Below are positions 35,988 through 48,984 of a DNA stretch of 64,000 nt, piece by piece. Within the stretch, counting starts at the first letter, position 1; every line of letters begins with the position of its first letter. This DNA is from Acidianus sp. HS-5 (lineage in GTDB: Archaea; Thermoproteota; Thermoprotei_A; Sulfolobales; Sulfolobaceae): positions 2,511,001 to 2,575,000 of the forward strand of contig NZ_AP025245.1 of NCBI RefSeq assembly GCF_021655615.1. The letters run 5' to 3'. Below the pieces are notes generated by a model. The model searched no databases. It saw nothing but the letters and a program-made list of their open reading frames with translations, and had not been told where the DNA came from. A program made the translations under genes and the position numbers.

Positions 35988-36359
35988 GTGAAAATAAAGG
36001 ATATAATATACTTACCGCTTTCAGGATTAAAGGAGTCTTTAGAATATGGAATTTCTGAGGCAGAATACTTAGGTAAGGAATTCATAGGACTAACATTGTC
36101 TAACGGAGATGGAATTATTTTACGCGTAAATCCTTATTCCTGTGATATAAAAGGAGCGTATTTAATGTCGGCTAAACGATGTGACGACAAGAGATTAATA
36201 GGTGTCTTTAAATATGAAGGCGGTAATACTTATTTTATTTATGAGATAACTGATTTAGTTGGTTACATTAATAATAAGTTAACTAACGAAAGAGTAGTTT
36301 ACGTCGAAGTGATAAAAGATGTTCTCGAAGACTTTCTACTTAACGCAGTGGCTGGATGA
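35988..36359 (+). CDS. Conserved protein upstream of XPB helicase, unknown function
   Basis: About 123 residues if started at GTG 35988; ATG 35952 is possible but would overlap the cutA start. A TTTAATAAG element at 35956-35964 sits about 26 bp before the GTG, fitting a leaderless start. The sequence is a mixed alpha/beta protein with one Cys pair far apart (PYSCDIKG, AKRCDDKR) and no recognised domain. Its end overlaps the XPB start by 41 bp, so it is coupled to the helicase and could be a partner protein, but no evidence beyond position supports that. Confidence 0.65.
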   Translation: MKIKDIIYLPLSGLKESLEYGISEAEYLGKEFIGLTLSNGDGIILRVNPYSCDIKGAYLMSAKRCDDKRLIGVFKYEGGNTYFIYEITDLVGYINNKLTNERVVYVEVIKDVLEDFLLNAVAG

Positions 36360-37956
36360 AGATACTTTTTCAAAGCTCTTAACCTTTGCGAGATTCTTAG
36401 GTAGAGAAAATAACGTTTCAGAATTTGTGATAGATATTGAGAGAGCTAGGAGAAATAGAGTAAGAGCTGAAGAAATAAAAGACACGTTAAAAGAAGTAGG
36501 CATAAACTTAAGTGAAGAAGAATATAAGCAATTACATAAGCTTCTTCCTACTTACGATATAGAATTCTCATTAAATAACGGAAAATTGATAATTATACCT
36601 CATGTTTATATTATGGACATCATTAAGAAAAGTGAGGATGATATACCAATAAAGTATAATAGGCAAGAAAAGGTTTTTGAGACTTATCCTTACTACTATT
36701 ATGATTTAAAGGAATTATTTATAGAGAATGGATTGATTGTAAAGGAATTAAATTTATTATTTAATAGGAAATTTGATTTCTCATTAAATGTAACTTTAAG
36801 AGATTATCAAATTGAAGCAATACAAAAGTGGAAGGAAAATAATTATCGTGGAGTTATAGCTTTGCCCACAGGGGCAGGAAAGACTATAATAGGCATAAAG
36901 GCTATAGAAGAAACAAGAGTTCCTACGTTAATAGTGACTTTCACTAGGGAACAGATGCTACAATGGAGAGAAACTATTATGAAATTTTCTTCAGTTAGAC
37001 CCGAGGTCGGATTATACTACAGTAATGAAAAAGAAATTAGGCAAATAACTCTATCAACCTATCAGACAGCATTTAGACATGTTGAAGAGTTGGGTGATAA
37101 ATTTGATTTATTAATAATAGACGAAGCTCATCATTTGCCTGCAGATAAATTCAGGGAGGTGGCCTTAGGAGTTTTGGCAACAAAAAGGTTGGCTTTGTCG
37201 GCAACTCCTTATAGAGAAGATGGACGACACGAGGAATTATTTAGACTCATGGGAGGTGTAGTTTATTATAAGCCCGTAGAAGAGTTGATAAAGAAAGGAT
37301 ATCTGGCCCCATACGATATACTTCAAATTAAGGTTCTTTTAACTGCTGAAGAGAGGAAGAAATATCTTACTTTACTTAATAAGTATAAAGTATTATCAAA
37401 GAATAGGAAATTGAAAGAACTTATAGTATTGGCAAAAAACGGTGATAATAACGCTATTGAAGCATTAAAAGTATACAATGAGATTAAAAAAGTGGTAAAC
37501 TTTGCAGAAAATAAAATGCTTAAAATTGAAGAAATATTGGATAAAGAGAAAGGAAAGAAAATTCTAATTTTCACTCAATATGTAGATCAAGCAGAAGAGA
37601 TAGCTAGAAGATTCAATACATTATTAATATCTGGGAGAATGCCTAAAAATGAAAGAAAGAGAGTTCTTGATACATTTAAATATATGAAGAACGGAGTACT
37701 CACTTTGACTACAGTAGGCGATGAAGGCTTAGATATTCCAGACGCAAGTGTAGGAATAATAGTTACAGGCACAAGCTCTAGAAGACAGTTCATTCAAAGA
37801 TTAGGTAGAATATTAAGACCAGTTAACGGTAAAAAGGCAGTACTTTACGAAATCGTAGTAGCTGGAACACAAGAGGAGTATCAATCTAAGAAGAGGAAAG
37901 AAGAATCGATTTTAGATGAAATTCAAATTTCATCTGAGTATTCAGACGATATGTAA
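36319..37956 (+). CDS. xpb: XPB-type DNA helicase/translocase
   Basis: The 545-residue superfamily 2 ATPase has a damage-recognition-like N-terminal region (1-150) and RecA domain 1 with LPTGAGKT (182-189), IIDEAHHLP and SATPYREDGR. A thumb-like insertion follows, then RecA domain 2 with motif VI QRLGRILRP. This matches archaeal XPB, related to the TFIIH repair and transcription helicase. It lies after an unknown 123-residue gene, not beside a Bax1 nuclease gene, so it resembles the XPB1 rather than XPB2 locus. Its stop overlaps the convergent gene within an imperfect palindrome. Confidence 0.92.
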   Translation: MFSKTFYLTQWLDEDTFSKLLTFARFLGRENNVSEFVIDIERARRNRVRAEEIKDTLKEVGINLSEEEYKQLHKLLPTYDIEFSLNNGKLIIIPHVYIMDIIKKSEDDIPIKYNRQEKVFETYPYYYYDLKELFIENGLIVKELNLLFNRKFDFSLNVTLRDYQIEAIQKWKENNYRGVIALPTGAGKTIIGIKAIEETRVPTLIVTFTREQMLQWRETIMKFSSVRPEVGLYYSNEKEIRQITLSTYQTAFRHVEELGDKFDLLIIDEAHHLPADKFREVALGVLATKRLALSATPYREDGRHEELFRLMGGVVYYKPVEELIKKGYLAPYDILQIKVLLTAEERKKYLTLLNKYKVLSKNRKLKELIVLAKNGDNNAIEALKVYNEIKKVVNFAENKMLKIEEILDKEKGKKILIFTQYVDQAEEIARRFNTLLISGRMPKNERKRVLDTFKYMKNGVLTLTTVGDEGLDIPDASVGIIVTGTSSRRQFIQRLGRILRPVNGKKAVLYEIVVAGTQEEYQSKKRKEESILDEIQISSEYSDDM

Positions 37957-38423
37957 TAATAAAGAGATAAAGAAGCTAGTTCTAATATAGTGCTATGAAT
38001 TGAATTTACATGAATTTTTAGTTCTCCGTTAGTCCTCTTAATATATATCAGTGGGTAATTCTCTATGCTAACTATTGGAATTCCATTGATCTCAGGACTG
38101 TTTATAAGAATCTCTTTATCGTCAAGTAGTTTCTTTAAAGAATAGCCGGGTAAGAATTCTGCACTTTCTATCTTAATTTTCCCTTTTACTTTAATTTTAC
38201 CTCCGTCAAAGATTACTTCCTCATTTCCATGAATTTTTACGCCGTCTATCCAAATTAAGGAATCAATTTGCCTATTGCATGATTCACTTATTAACGATAA
38301 CGAAGGTAAGACAAATTGAATTCCAAGTGATTTAACACTTACAGGTTTTACTACTATAATATCTCCTTTTCTTATTTCTTTAACTTCCAATGGAAAGCAG
38401 AATTTTCCTTCAGAGTAGGGCAC
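37923..38423 (-). CDS. Conserved beta-rich protein, unknown function
   Basis: A 166-residue frame convergent with xpb, overlapping it by 34 bp. The pattern is mostly beta-strand with alternating hydrophobics (GDIIVVKPVSV, GKIKVKGKIKIES) and one cysteine. There are no transmembrane segments. It ends in YYISSEYSDEI, nearly the same peptide as the XPB end, because the overlap is palindromic. No family is recognised. ATG 38423 has an AT-rich upstream region shared with a candidate C/D guide RNA. Confidence 0.62.
   Translation of the reverse strand: MPYSEGKFCFPLEVKEIRKGDIIVVKPVSVKSLGIQFVLPSLSLISESCNRQIDSLIWIDGVKIHGNEEVIFDGGKIKVKGKIKIESAEFLPGYSLKKLLDDKEILINSPEINGIPIVSIENYPLIYIKRTNGELKIHVNSIHSTILELASLSLYYYISSEYSDEI
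37927..37952. repeat. Imperfect 26-bp palindrome spanning both convergent gene ends
   Basis: The 26 bases match their reverse complement at 20 positions, centred between GAGTAT and its mirror. The palindrome encodes SSEYSD on both strands, at the C terminus of XPB and of the convergent protein. As RNA it would form a hairpin near both stops, so it could influence 3'-end formation. Confidence 0.55.
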
Positions 38424-38455
38424 AAGAGTATTTTTAACTTTAATCTTAAAATACT

Positions 38456-38512
38456 AATGGATGAAGTGAGCTCGTAAGGTCTGAGCAGTGATGATTAACC
38501 GGGCTAATGACT
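38456..38512 (+). ncRNA. Candidate C/D box guide RNA
   Basis: Elements occur in the right order and spacing. A C-like box GGATGA (38459-38464) is followed by a 16-nt guide, D' box CTGA (38481-38484), a 3-nt spacer, a perfect C' box GTGATGA (38488-38494), a 12-nt guide and a D-like ATGA (38507-38510). A TATA-like TTTTTAAC at 38431-38438 lies about 25 bp upstream. The C and D boxes each deviate from consensus, so confidence is moderate. The nop5 and flpA genes in this window encode the partner proteins. Confidence 0.48.
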
Positions 38513-38516
38513 TTAG

Positions 38517-38801
38517 GTGATCATCTTGAGATGGCTAAAAAAGAGGGAGGTAATTATTTATTTCCTATTGTATAGAAAATTTGGTTACAATAATTTCAAC
38601 CTTAGTGAAGCATTAGATATCCTAAAGCCTTTCTTTTCTAAGAAAGTATCATTATCTGCTATAAGATATATGCAAAAAATTGGATTAATAAACAATATTA
38701 ACTTCCTAGAATATAGACTATCTAATTTCGACGACTATGTATATTTAATGTCAATAGATTATTTAAAAAGAAGGACTATTCTTCATCATAAAATTCAATA
38801 G
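38517..38801 (+). CDS. Small winged-helix-like protein, unknown function
   Basis: A 94-residue basic protein starting at GTG 38517 (TTG 38526 is an alternative). The pattern of three helices with VSLSAIRYMQKIGLINNIN resembles a winged-helix DNA-binding domain. The N terminus is rich in Lys, Arg and hydrophobics. It overlaps the convergent gene at 38776 by 26 bp. No family is recognised. It begins just after a candidate C/D guide RNA. Confidence 0.5.
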   Translation: MIILRWLKKREVIIYFLLYRKFGYNNFNLSEALDILKPFFSKKVSLSAIRYMQKIGLINNINFLEYRLSNFDDYVYLMSIDYLKRRTILHHKIQ

Positions 38802-39096
38802 TTATCTTTACTTTTATGTCTTGTTTAGATAATGGTGGAATTTTATCTCCAAAATCCACTCCTACTGAAACTGGATTTCCTAAAGAATCAGTAAATTTTA
38901 CATCTGCGACATAGTGTGTTTGTGGTCCTTGAGACATAGCTTTCATTAATTCATTATAAATTCTAGATAAAGCCATTTGTAATGATAAAGGACTTGAAAA
39001 ATCGTCCGGTTTTAATTGTATCGAGGTTAAATTTCCCATTACTTGGCCTATTTTAGCTTTTCCTTCAAATTCTATCTTATATGCGGGCTGTGACAT
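38776..39096 (-). CDS. Conserved protein near alba, unknown function
   Basis: A 106-residue acidic protein starting MSQPAYKIEFEGKAKIG at ATG 39096. Beta-strands flank a central helix (LQMALSRIYNELMKAM), and the C terminus KVKITIEFYDEE is a strand with an acidic end. It has no cysteines. It lies 74 bp downstream of alba on the same strand, so may be read through from the strong alba promoter. Function is unknown. Confidence 0.65.
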   Translation of the reverse strand: MSQPAYKIEFEGKAKIGQVMGNLTSIQLKPDDFSSPLSLQMALSRIYNELMKAMSQGPQTHYVADVKFTDSLGNPVSVGVDFGDKIPPLSKQDIKVKITIEFYDEE

Positions 39097-39170
39097 TTAC
39101 TATCAAAACTTAATTCATTACCAACCTTATTAAAGGTAGTGGAAGGAAAAGAGATGTTAAAAAATTAGTC

Positions 39171-39467
<297 letters not shown>

Positions 39468-39582
39468 TTTATCACCCGATTTTCGGTCATTAAACACTCA
39501 CTCTAAGTTAAAAAGTTATCCTACAAGGTAACATCTAGTTTTTCAGTTTATAAAGTAGTCCTAGACATAGAACAAAAACAGC

Positions 39583-43275
<3,693 letters not shown>

Positions 43276-43349
43276 CTTACTTCACTCATGAGAAACAGTT
43301 CTCAAAAATAAATCTATTGTTGTATTGAATTTAGACCATAAAAAATATA

Positions 43350-43406
43350 AATTCAGTAACACGGGCCCATATCACCGTTCAAGTTTTAGGGCATTTCATC
43401 ACTTTA
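43350..43406 (-). ncRNA. Probable C/D box guide RNA
   Basis: On the minus strand a perfect C box GTGATGA (43402-43396) is followed by a 12-nt guide, a D'-like TTGA (43382-43379) and a C'-like GGTGATA (43376-43370). A 13-nt guide then precedes a perfect D box CTGA (43356-43353). Order and spacing fit archaeal C/D sRNAs, which direct 2'-O-methylation with L7Ae, Nop5 and fibrillarin. It starts at the end of the Lhr-type helicase gene and may be processed from its message. The rRNA or tRNA targets were not identified. Confidence 0.68.
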
Positions 43407-46157
43407 TGAATATTTCATGTTTTGTATATAAGCTACAGCATTTAATAACAAATAAGGAGCTACTCTCTTATTCACGTAGTAGAATCTAGGAGATATATTA
43501 TAAACTAATGGGTCTACTGGATCATTAATTCTTACTTCGCCTATTTCTTCAAAAGGAATACGTCTTATTATCTCTTCTGGGTTATCTACAATTTCTTTAG
43601 GCTTGAATATTAAATCTGTTGTAGTAGTGCTATTTATTGCTCTTAATGATGCTATAAATGTTTCATCAGCATTTATAGGATTAAATGATGTATAGAAGTC
43701 ACAAGATTTTACTATATTTTCCAAATCTTCCATCAGACACCACCTCGTTTCTCTACTGTCTACATCTATGAAGCTTATAATTCTGTATTTAGATTCTGGC
43801 TTTCTCATCTGTTTTAGTTTTGCTTCTAAACTTTTTTGTGAAATTCCGAGACTTTCTGAAAGTTCCGATAACGTGTAAGCACCTCCTTTTAGTGTATCAT
43901 ATATTATTGTTGAAATTCCAGTAATCCAAGGTTTAATTGGAGCCTGCAGAAGTACAGCGTCTCCAAGAGGAGTACTTCCATCATATTTTATTATTTTTAT
44001 CTTTCCTTTTCTTATCTTGTTAATATATTTTATTGTATTTTTAATGGAGAAATATTTAGTTACTGTTTGTCTTAATGCATCCTTAATTATGAGCTTATCT
44101 TGTTTCATATTTATTTTTCCTAGTTTCCCATAGCTTATCTGTATTTCTTTTAATGTAGAAATAAATAGTGGTGATCTTATTATTGATTTTATTATTATTC
44201 TCTTAAGCTCTTTATCATTGTATTTTAATAATTCCCCTAGGAGATCCTTCTCGGTATAATTGATTGAGACTCCATAAATTGAATATCTAGCGTAAGTATT
44301 TAGTGAATCCTTACTAGTTGCAAGGTACAATAACATATGACCTAAAGTGCTTGCAATCTTTTCGTTAACTAGTGTTGAATAGACTATTTCCTTATCTCTT
44401 TTTTCCTCTATTATAACACCAGGAGAAGGTAGCGGTAAATTATGTGAAATATATTTATCTATAATGTCGAAAATCTCCTTTCTTCTGTCTTTAAAAAGTA
44501 CATAAATCTCCTTTGGCAAAAGATAAGATTTAGAAATTCCGTCCCCTCTCCATACTGGAATTTCTCCATCTCCCTTATCTGCAGGCATTACGTCAACTGC
44601 CATTCTTGACGTGTTTATCCTAATAATTTTCCATAATTTTCCTCCTATTCTTATAACATCCCCACTTCTAATATGCTTATACACGTATATAGCATCGATT
44701 TCGCCAATATTCTTATCTTCCCATTTTAACGTAAATGTGTCCGTGCTGTTAATCATGGAGAAGAATTCCGAAAATCCTCTAGACCAAGAATACCCATTAT
44801 TCCTATTAAAGTTCCACAATTTAAAGAAGAACTTTCCTATACTTAACCTATTTTCTTTAATGGCAATTAAATTATTTTTAGCTAAATATTCTATTATATC
44901 ATCAAAGTTCTTCTCTGATAAGTTCCTAAAAACGTAGGAGGACGTTAAAATTTTATAAACTCTTTCTTTCTCTATCTCATCATATTGTAAAATCATTCCC
45001 AGTATTTCTCTTGCAGCTACATCAAGAGGCTTACAAATTCTTTGCTTTTCCACTTTTCCGAGTTTTGCTAACTCACTTATAGCGTAAGCTTCAAGCACGT
45101 CGTGGTCATAAATGCATATAATTTCTCCCTTAGGCTTACCGTAAATTTTATGTCCGCTTCTCCCCAGTCTTTGTAAGAATGATGCAATAGAAGGCGGGGG
45201 TCTGAACATTAATATCTTCTTAATATCTCCTATATCTATTCCAAGTTCTAAGGTCTTAGTGCATATAACTCCCTTAGCTTCACCTGCCCTTAAGTGTTCT
45301 TCAACATTAGACTTACTTTCTCTAGATATTGAAGAATGATGGACGTAGAAATCTTTATCATATTCCTCTAATTCCTCATGTAATCTTTCTGTTAGAAATC
45401 TAGAATTTGTAAAGATTAAGGAAGGTTTCTCTACCGATGAAATTACATGCTTTGCAACAGTCTTCCAGATATCTCCTGATGGATTTAATCTTGTAATTGA
45501 AAGTTCAAATTCCTTTTTATCATTAACTTTCACAATTTCAGATTGCCTATTTGAAGATCCAAAGAGGAAAGATGCTACTAAATCTTCATCATTTATTGTT
45601 GCAGATAATCCGATCCTTTGAAAATCATAACCTATATACTCTTTTAACCTTTCTAAAAGTACGGATAATTGCACTCCTCTTTTTGAACCTATTAGCTCAT
45701 GAATTTCGTCAACGATGACCCATCTAACGTTCTTGTATTTTTCTCTAAATTTTGTAGCCCAATCTAAATCTATTTCCAGGCCTTCTGGAGTAGTTACTAA
45801 AATGTGAGGAGTAATCTTTAACCTTAAGTTCTTCTCTTTTTGTGGAACTTCACCGTGTTTTCTATTAACGTAAAACCCTAATTTAGATGTCCACCATTCT
45901 ATTCTTAATGTCAAATCATTTATTAAAGCCTTCAAGGGAGTTATGTAAATTAAAGATACGGGCTTAACGTTAGTTTTCAACATCATGTCTAGAATTGGAA
46001 TAAGTGCTGCTTCAGTTTTCCCGTAACCAGTAGGTGCAATTATTAGAGTATTTTTACCAGATAATATAGGCTCTAAGGATTTTTGTTGAATTTCAGTCAT
46101 ATTTTTCCAATTTCTTTCCTTCATCAGTTCTAGCAAACGATCATCTAATTTTCGCAT
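43404..46157 (-). CDS. Lhr-type DEAD/H-box helicase
   Basis: About 917 residues from ATG 46157, chosen because a GGTGA Shine-Dalgarno lies 8 bp upstream; TTG 46199 is an alternative. RecA1 has IIAPTGYGKTEAAL and VIVDEIHELIGSKRG (DEIH box); RecA2 has GIDIGDIKKIL and FLQRLGRSGHK. A large C-terminal region follows with winged-helix and beta domains, the 'Lhr core' arrangement. Lhr proteins unwind DNA and RNA:DNA hybrids with a 3'-5' polarity and are linked to repair. It is divergent from the TRASH-type zinc protein gene. Confidence 0.87.
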   Translation of the reverse strand: MRKLDDRLLELMKERNWKNMTEIQQKSLEPILSGKNTLIIAPTGYGKTEAALIPILDMMLKTNVKPVSLIYITPLKALINDLTLRIEWWTSKLGFYVNRKHGEVPQKEKNLRLKITPHILVTTPEGLEIDLDWATKFREKYKNVRWVIVDEIHELIGSKRGVQLSVLLERLKEYIGYDFQRIGLSATINDEDLVASFLFGSSNRQSEIVKVNDKKEFELSITRLNPSGDIWKTVAKHVISSVEKPSLIFTNSRFLTERLHEELEEYDKDFYVHHSSISRESKSNVEEHLRAGEAKGVICTKTLELGIDIGDIKKILMFRPPPSIASFLQRLGRSGHKIYGKPKGEIICIYDHDVLEAYAISELAKLGKVEKQRICKPLDVAAREILGMILQYDEIEKERVYKILTSSYVFRNLSEKNFDDIIEYLAKNNLIAIKENRLSIGKFFFKLWNFNRNNGYSWSRGFSEFFSMINSTDTFTLKWEDKNIGEIDAIYVYKHIRSGDVIRIGGKLWKIIRINTSRMAVDVMPADKGDGEIPVWRGDGISKSYLLPKEIYVLFKDRRKEIFDIIDKYISHNLPLPSPGVIIEEKRDKEIVYSTLVNEKIASTLGHMLLYLATSKDSLNTYARYSIYGVSINYTEKDLLGELLKYNDKELKRIIIKSIIRSPLFISTLKEIQISYGKLGKINMKQDKLIIKDALRQTVTKYFSIKNTIKYINKIRKGKIKIIKYDGSTPLGDAVLLQAPIKPWITGISTIIYDTLKGGAYTLSELSESLGISQKSLEAKLKQMRKPESKYRIISFIDVDSRETRWCLMEDLENIVKSCDFYTSFNPINADETFIASLRAINSTTTTDLIFKPKEIVDNPEEIIRRIPFEEIGEVRINDPVDPLVYNISPRFYYVNKRVAPYLLLNAVAYIQNMKYS

Positions 46158-46243
46158 CTTACTTTTCACCGTGTATTTTATATCTGCATACGAAAGCAAC
46201 CTTTACAGTTATTTTTAAAAATTTAAATTCAGCCATCAAAGTT

Positions 46244-46483
46244 ATGGAAGAAAAATACGTATGTTTAACGTGCGGAAAGACCTTTTATAGCGGACAAGGA
46301 ATTATCCTAACAGTTGCTGACAGAAAATTATACTTCCACAGTAAAGCATGCGCTTACAAATTCTTCAAAGAGGTTATATTAAATGTTGACAAGGACTGTA
46401 TTTCATCTACAGTTAAGGACGTATATAAGAAATATGAAGATTTAGCAAAGAAAAGAGAAGAAAATGCAAAAAAGAAGATCTGA
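46244..46483 (+). CDS. Small TRASH-like zinc-finger protein
   Basis: A 79-residue protein with a YVCLTCGKTFYSGQG start, then KLYFHSKACAYKFFKE. The C-x2-C plus H-x3-C arrangement is that of a treble-clef TRASH-type metal-binding motif. The C-terminal half is a charged helix ending in Lys-rich sequence. It might bind zinc or copper; the role is unknown. It is divergent from the Lhr-type helicase across an 86-bp gap and followed by rtcB after 98 bp. Confidence 0.75.
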   Translation: MEEKYVCLTCGKTFYSGQGIILTVADRKLYFHSKACAYKFFKEVILNVDKDCISSTVKDVYKKYEDLAKKREENAKKKI

Positions 46484-46581
46484 TTAGGTCTTTTCCTCAT
46501 CTATCAGTGTCCGCCACAATCTTCATCTTAAATGTAAACAGTTTTATTAGTTAAAAAACGTTTAAGAATTTCTAGACAATC

Positions 46582-48021
46582 ATGGTTGACGTAAAAAGAG
46601 TGAATACTTACGAATGGAGAATAGACAAGAGTAGCTGCATGAGAGTCCCAGTTACGGTATTTGCGGATGATGTTCTAATAGATAAAATGAAACAGGACTT
46701 AACATTAAAGCAGGCAACGAACGTAGCTTGTCTGCCAGGTGTTCAAGAAGGAGTTTATGTCCTTCCGGATGGGCATCAAGGATACGGCTTTCCTATAGGA
46801 GGAATAACTGCTACTGCAATCGAGGAAGGAGGAGTTGTAAGCCCTGGAGGAATAGGCTATGATATTAATTGTGGAGTTAGATTACTCAGAACTAACCTAG
46901 ACTACGAGGACGTTAAGCCTAAATTAAAAGACCTAGTAGAGGAACTACATAGGAACGTACCTAGCGGAGTAGGTAGTGAAGGTAGAGTAAAATTAACAAC
47001 TCAACAACTGGATGAAGTTTTGGCTGAAGGAGTAAAGTGGGCGGTGGACAAAGGCTACGGATGGGCAGAGGATATGGAGCATATAGAACAGCATGGAAGT
47101 TGGGATCTTGCAGATCCTTCTAAAGTTAGCGATATAGCAAAGAAAAGAGGGGCTTCACAATTAGGTACTTTAGGTGCAGGGAATCACTTCTTAGAGGTTC
47201 AAGTTGTTGACAAGATTTACGATGAGAGGATAGCCAAAGCCATAGGAATAACACATGAAGGGCAAGTAATGGTAATGGTTCATACTGGGTCTAGAGGATT
47301 AGGTCACCAAGTTGCTAGCGATTATTTACAAATAATGGAGAGAGCGATGAAGAAGTATAATATTTCAGTACCAGATAGAGAATTAGCAGCAATACCCTTT
47401 GAAAGCAGAGAAGGACAGGACTACTTCCACGCAATGGTATCTGGAGCAAACTTTGCTTGGAGTAACAGGCAATTAATAACCCATTGGGTCAGAGAAAGCT
47501 TCGGAAACGTATTTAAAGTAGATCCTGAAAAGCTGGACCTTCACATTATTTACGATGTTGCTCACAATATAGCTAAGATTGAGGAATATGACGTAGAAGG
47601 AAAGAGGAAAAAACTATTAGTTCACAGAAAAGGAGCAACGAGGGCTTTTCCACCAGGCAGTACAGAGATTCCAGCAGAGCATAGAAATATAGGTCAAATA
47701 GTCCTTATTCCAGGAAGCATGGGTACTGCAAGTTACGTAATGGCGGGAATTCCAGAAGGAAGAAGAACTTGGTATACTGCACCTCATGGTGCAGGTAGAT
47801 GGATGTCTAGAGAAGCAGCTGTAAGAAGTTACCCGGCAAATACTGTAGTTGAGAATTTAGAAGAAAGAGGAATAATTGTTAGAGCAACAACTAGGAGAGT
47901 TATTGCTGAAGAAGCTCCTGGAGCCTATAAAGACGTTGATAGAGTGGCTAAAGTTGCAGATGCAGTTAAAATAGCAAAATTAGTTGTAAGATTAAGACCA
48001 ATAGGTGTGACCAAGGGATGA
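46582..48021 (+). CDS. rtcB: RtcB tRNA-splicing RNA ligase
   Basis: RtcB joins tRNA halves after intron removal, using GTP and Mn2+. The 479-residue protein has CLPGVQEGVYVLPDGHQG, the metal-binding GIGYDINCGVRLL, GAGNHFLEVQ, HTGSRGLGHQ and the guanylylated-histidine region TAPHGAGRWMSR. It is intron-free (no intein visible at the usual sites). Substrates include the intron-containing tRNA-Trp of this same window. The dys gene overlaps its end by 4 bp, so the two are co-transcribed. Confidence 0.96.
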   Translation: MVDVKRVNTYEWRIDKSSCMRVPVTVFADDVLIDKMKQDLTLKQATNVACLPGVQEGVYVLPDGHQGYGFPIGGITATAIEEGGVVSPGGIGYDINCGVRLLRTNLDYEDVKPKLKDLVEELHRNVPSGVGSEGRVKLTTQQLDEVLAEGVKWAVDKGYGWAEDMEHIEQHGSWDLADPSKVSDIAKKRGASQLGTLGAGNHFLEVQVVDKIYDERIAKAIGITHEGQVMVMVHTGSRGLGHQVASDYLQIMERAMKKYNISVPDRELAAIPFESREGQDYFHAMVSGANFAWSNRQLITHWVRESFGNVFKVDPEKLDLHIIYDVAHNIAKIEEYDVEGKRKKLLVHRKGATRAFPPGSTEIPAEHRNIGQIVLIPGSMGTASYVMAGIPEGRRTWYTAPHGAGRWMSREAAVRSYPANTVVENLEERGIIVRATTRRVIAEEAPGAYKDVDRVAKVADAVKIAKLVVRLRPIGVTKG

Positions 48022-48953
48022 AGAGGGAAGATCTACTTACAGAAGTAGTTGGAGACATAACTTTGGAAGACGTAAAGGGGCTAGATAAATATATTGAATT
48101 ATTCAACAAGATCTACGGATTTTCAGCTGAGGACCTCTATAGAGGAGCTAAGATCTTAAAGGATATGCAAAAGGATGCAGATTTAAGGTTCATATCTTTT
48201 ACAGCAAATTTAATTTCTACAGGTTTAAGAGGATTATTTGCAGACCTTATAAGGAACGGGTATTTTAATGTTATAATAACTACTGGAGGAACAATAGACC
48301 ATGATATTGCAAGGAGTTATGGAGGCAAGTACTACAAAGGATCCTTTGATTATGATGATAACATGTTAAGAGATCTACATATTCATAGGCTGGGTAATGT
48401 ACTAGTACCTATGGAGTCCTACGGTCTAGTTGTTGAGAGGGTAGTTAAGAACGTTGTAGATGAGGTAATAAAGGAGAAAAAGGAATGGGCAGGATATGAA
48501 CTACTTTGGGAATTCGGTAAGAGGACAAATGATCCTCACTCAATACTTAAAGCTGCTTACGAGAAGAAAGTTCCAATTATTGTCCCAGGAATAGTTGACG
48601 GAAGTTTCGGTACAAACTTATTTGTCAGATCTCAATTTACTGGATTGAGATTAAACCTCTTTGAGGATATGAGGATGGTTAAAGATCTTGTGTTCTCATG
48701 TAAGAAATCCGGAGCGTTAATTATAGGCGGGGGTATAAGTAAGCATCATACTATATGGTGGAACCAGTTTAAGGACGGGCTAGATTACACGGTATATTTA
48801 ACTACTGCCCAAGAATACGACGGTAGCTTGAGTGGAGCAAAGCCTAGGGAAGCAATTTCCTGGAATAAAATTAGGGAACATTCAGAAAACGTGGTTATTT
48901 ACGGAGACGCCACGATAATTTTGCCAATTTTGGCTTCAGCCTTATTAAGTTAA
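48018..48953 (+). CDS. dys: Deoxyhypusine synthase
   Basis: This enzyme transfers an aminobutyl group from spermidine to a lysine of eIF5A. The 311-residue protein has TGGTIDHDIAR, VPGIVDGSFG and the active-site lysine in GGGISKHHTIWWNQ near 255, then TTAQEYDGSLSGA. It overlaps rtcB by 4 bp. Its substrate protein eIF5A is encoded about 3 kb downstream on the same strand, beyond the Top6 pair. No residue anomaly is visible. Confidence 0.95.
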   Translation: MKREDLLTEVVGDITLEDVKGLDKYIELFNKIYGFSAEDLYRGAKILKDMQKDADLRFISFTANLISTGLRGLFADLIRNGYFNVIITTGGTIDHDIARSYGGKYYKGSFDYDDNMLRDLHIHRLGNVLVPMESYGLVVERVVKNVVDEVIKEKKEWAGYELLWEFGKRTNDPHSILKAAYEKKVPIIVPGIVDGSFGTNLFVRSQFTGLRLNLFEDMRMVKDLVFSCKKSGALIIGGGISKHHTIWWNQFKDGLDYTVYLTTAQEYDGSLSGAKPREAISWNKIREHSENVVIYGDATIILPILASALLS

Positions 48954-48984
48954 ATGACTTAGTAATATATCTGTGGTGGATAAT

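Noticed and set aside
46479..46531. Possible minus-strand C/D guide RNA (AAGATGA, CTGA, GATGAG) in the gap before rtcB
   Set aside because: C and C' boxes are both off consensus, D' and C' touch without a spacer, and no D box follows, so it falls short of the other three candidates.
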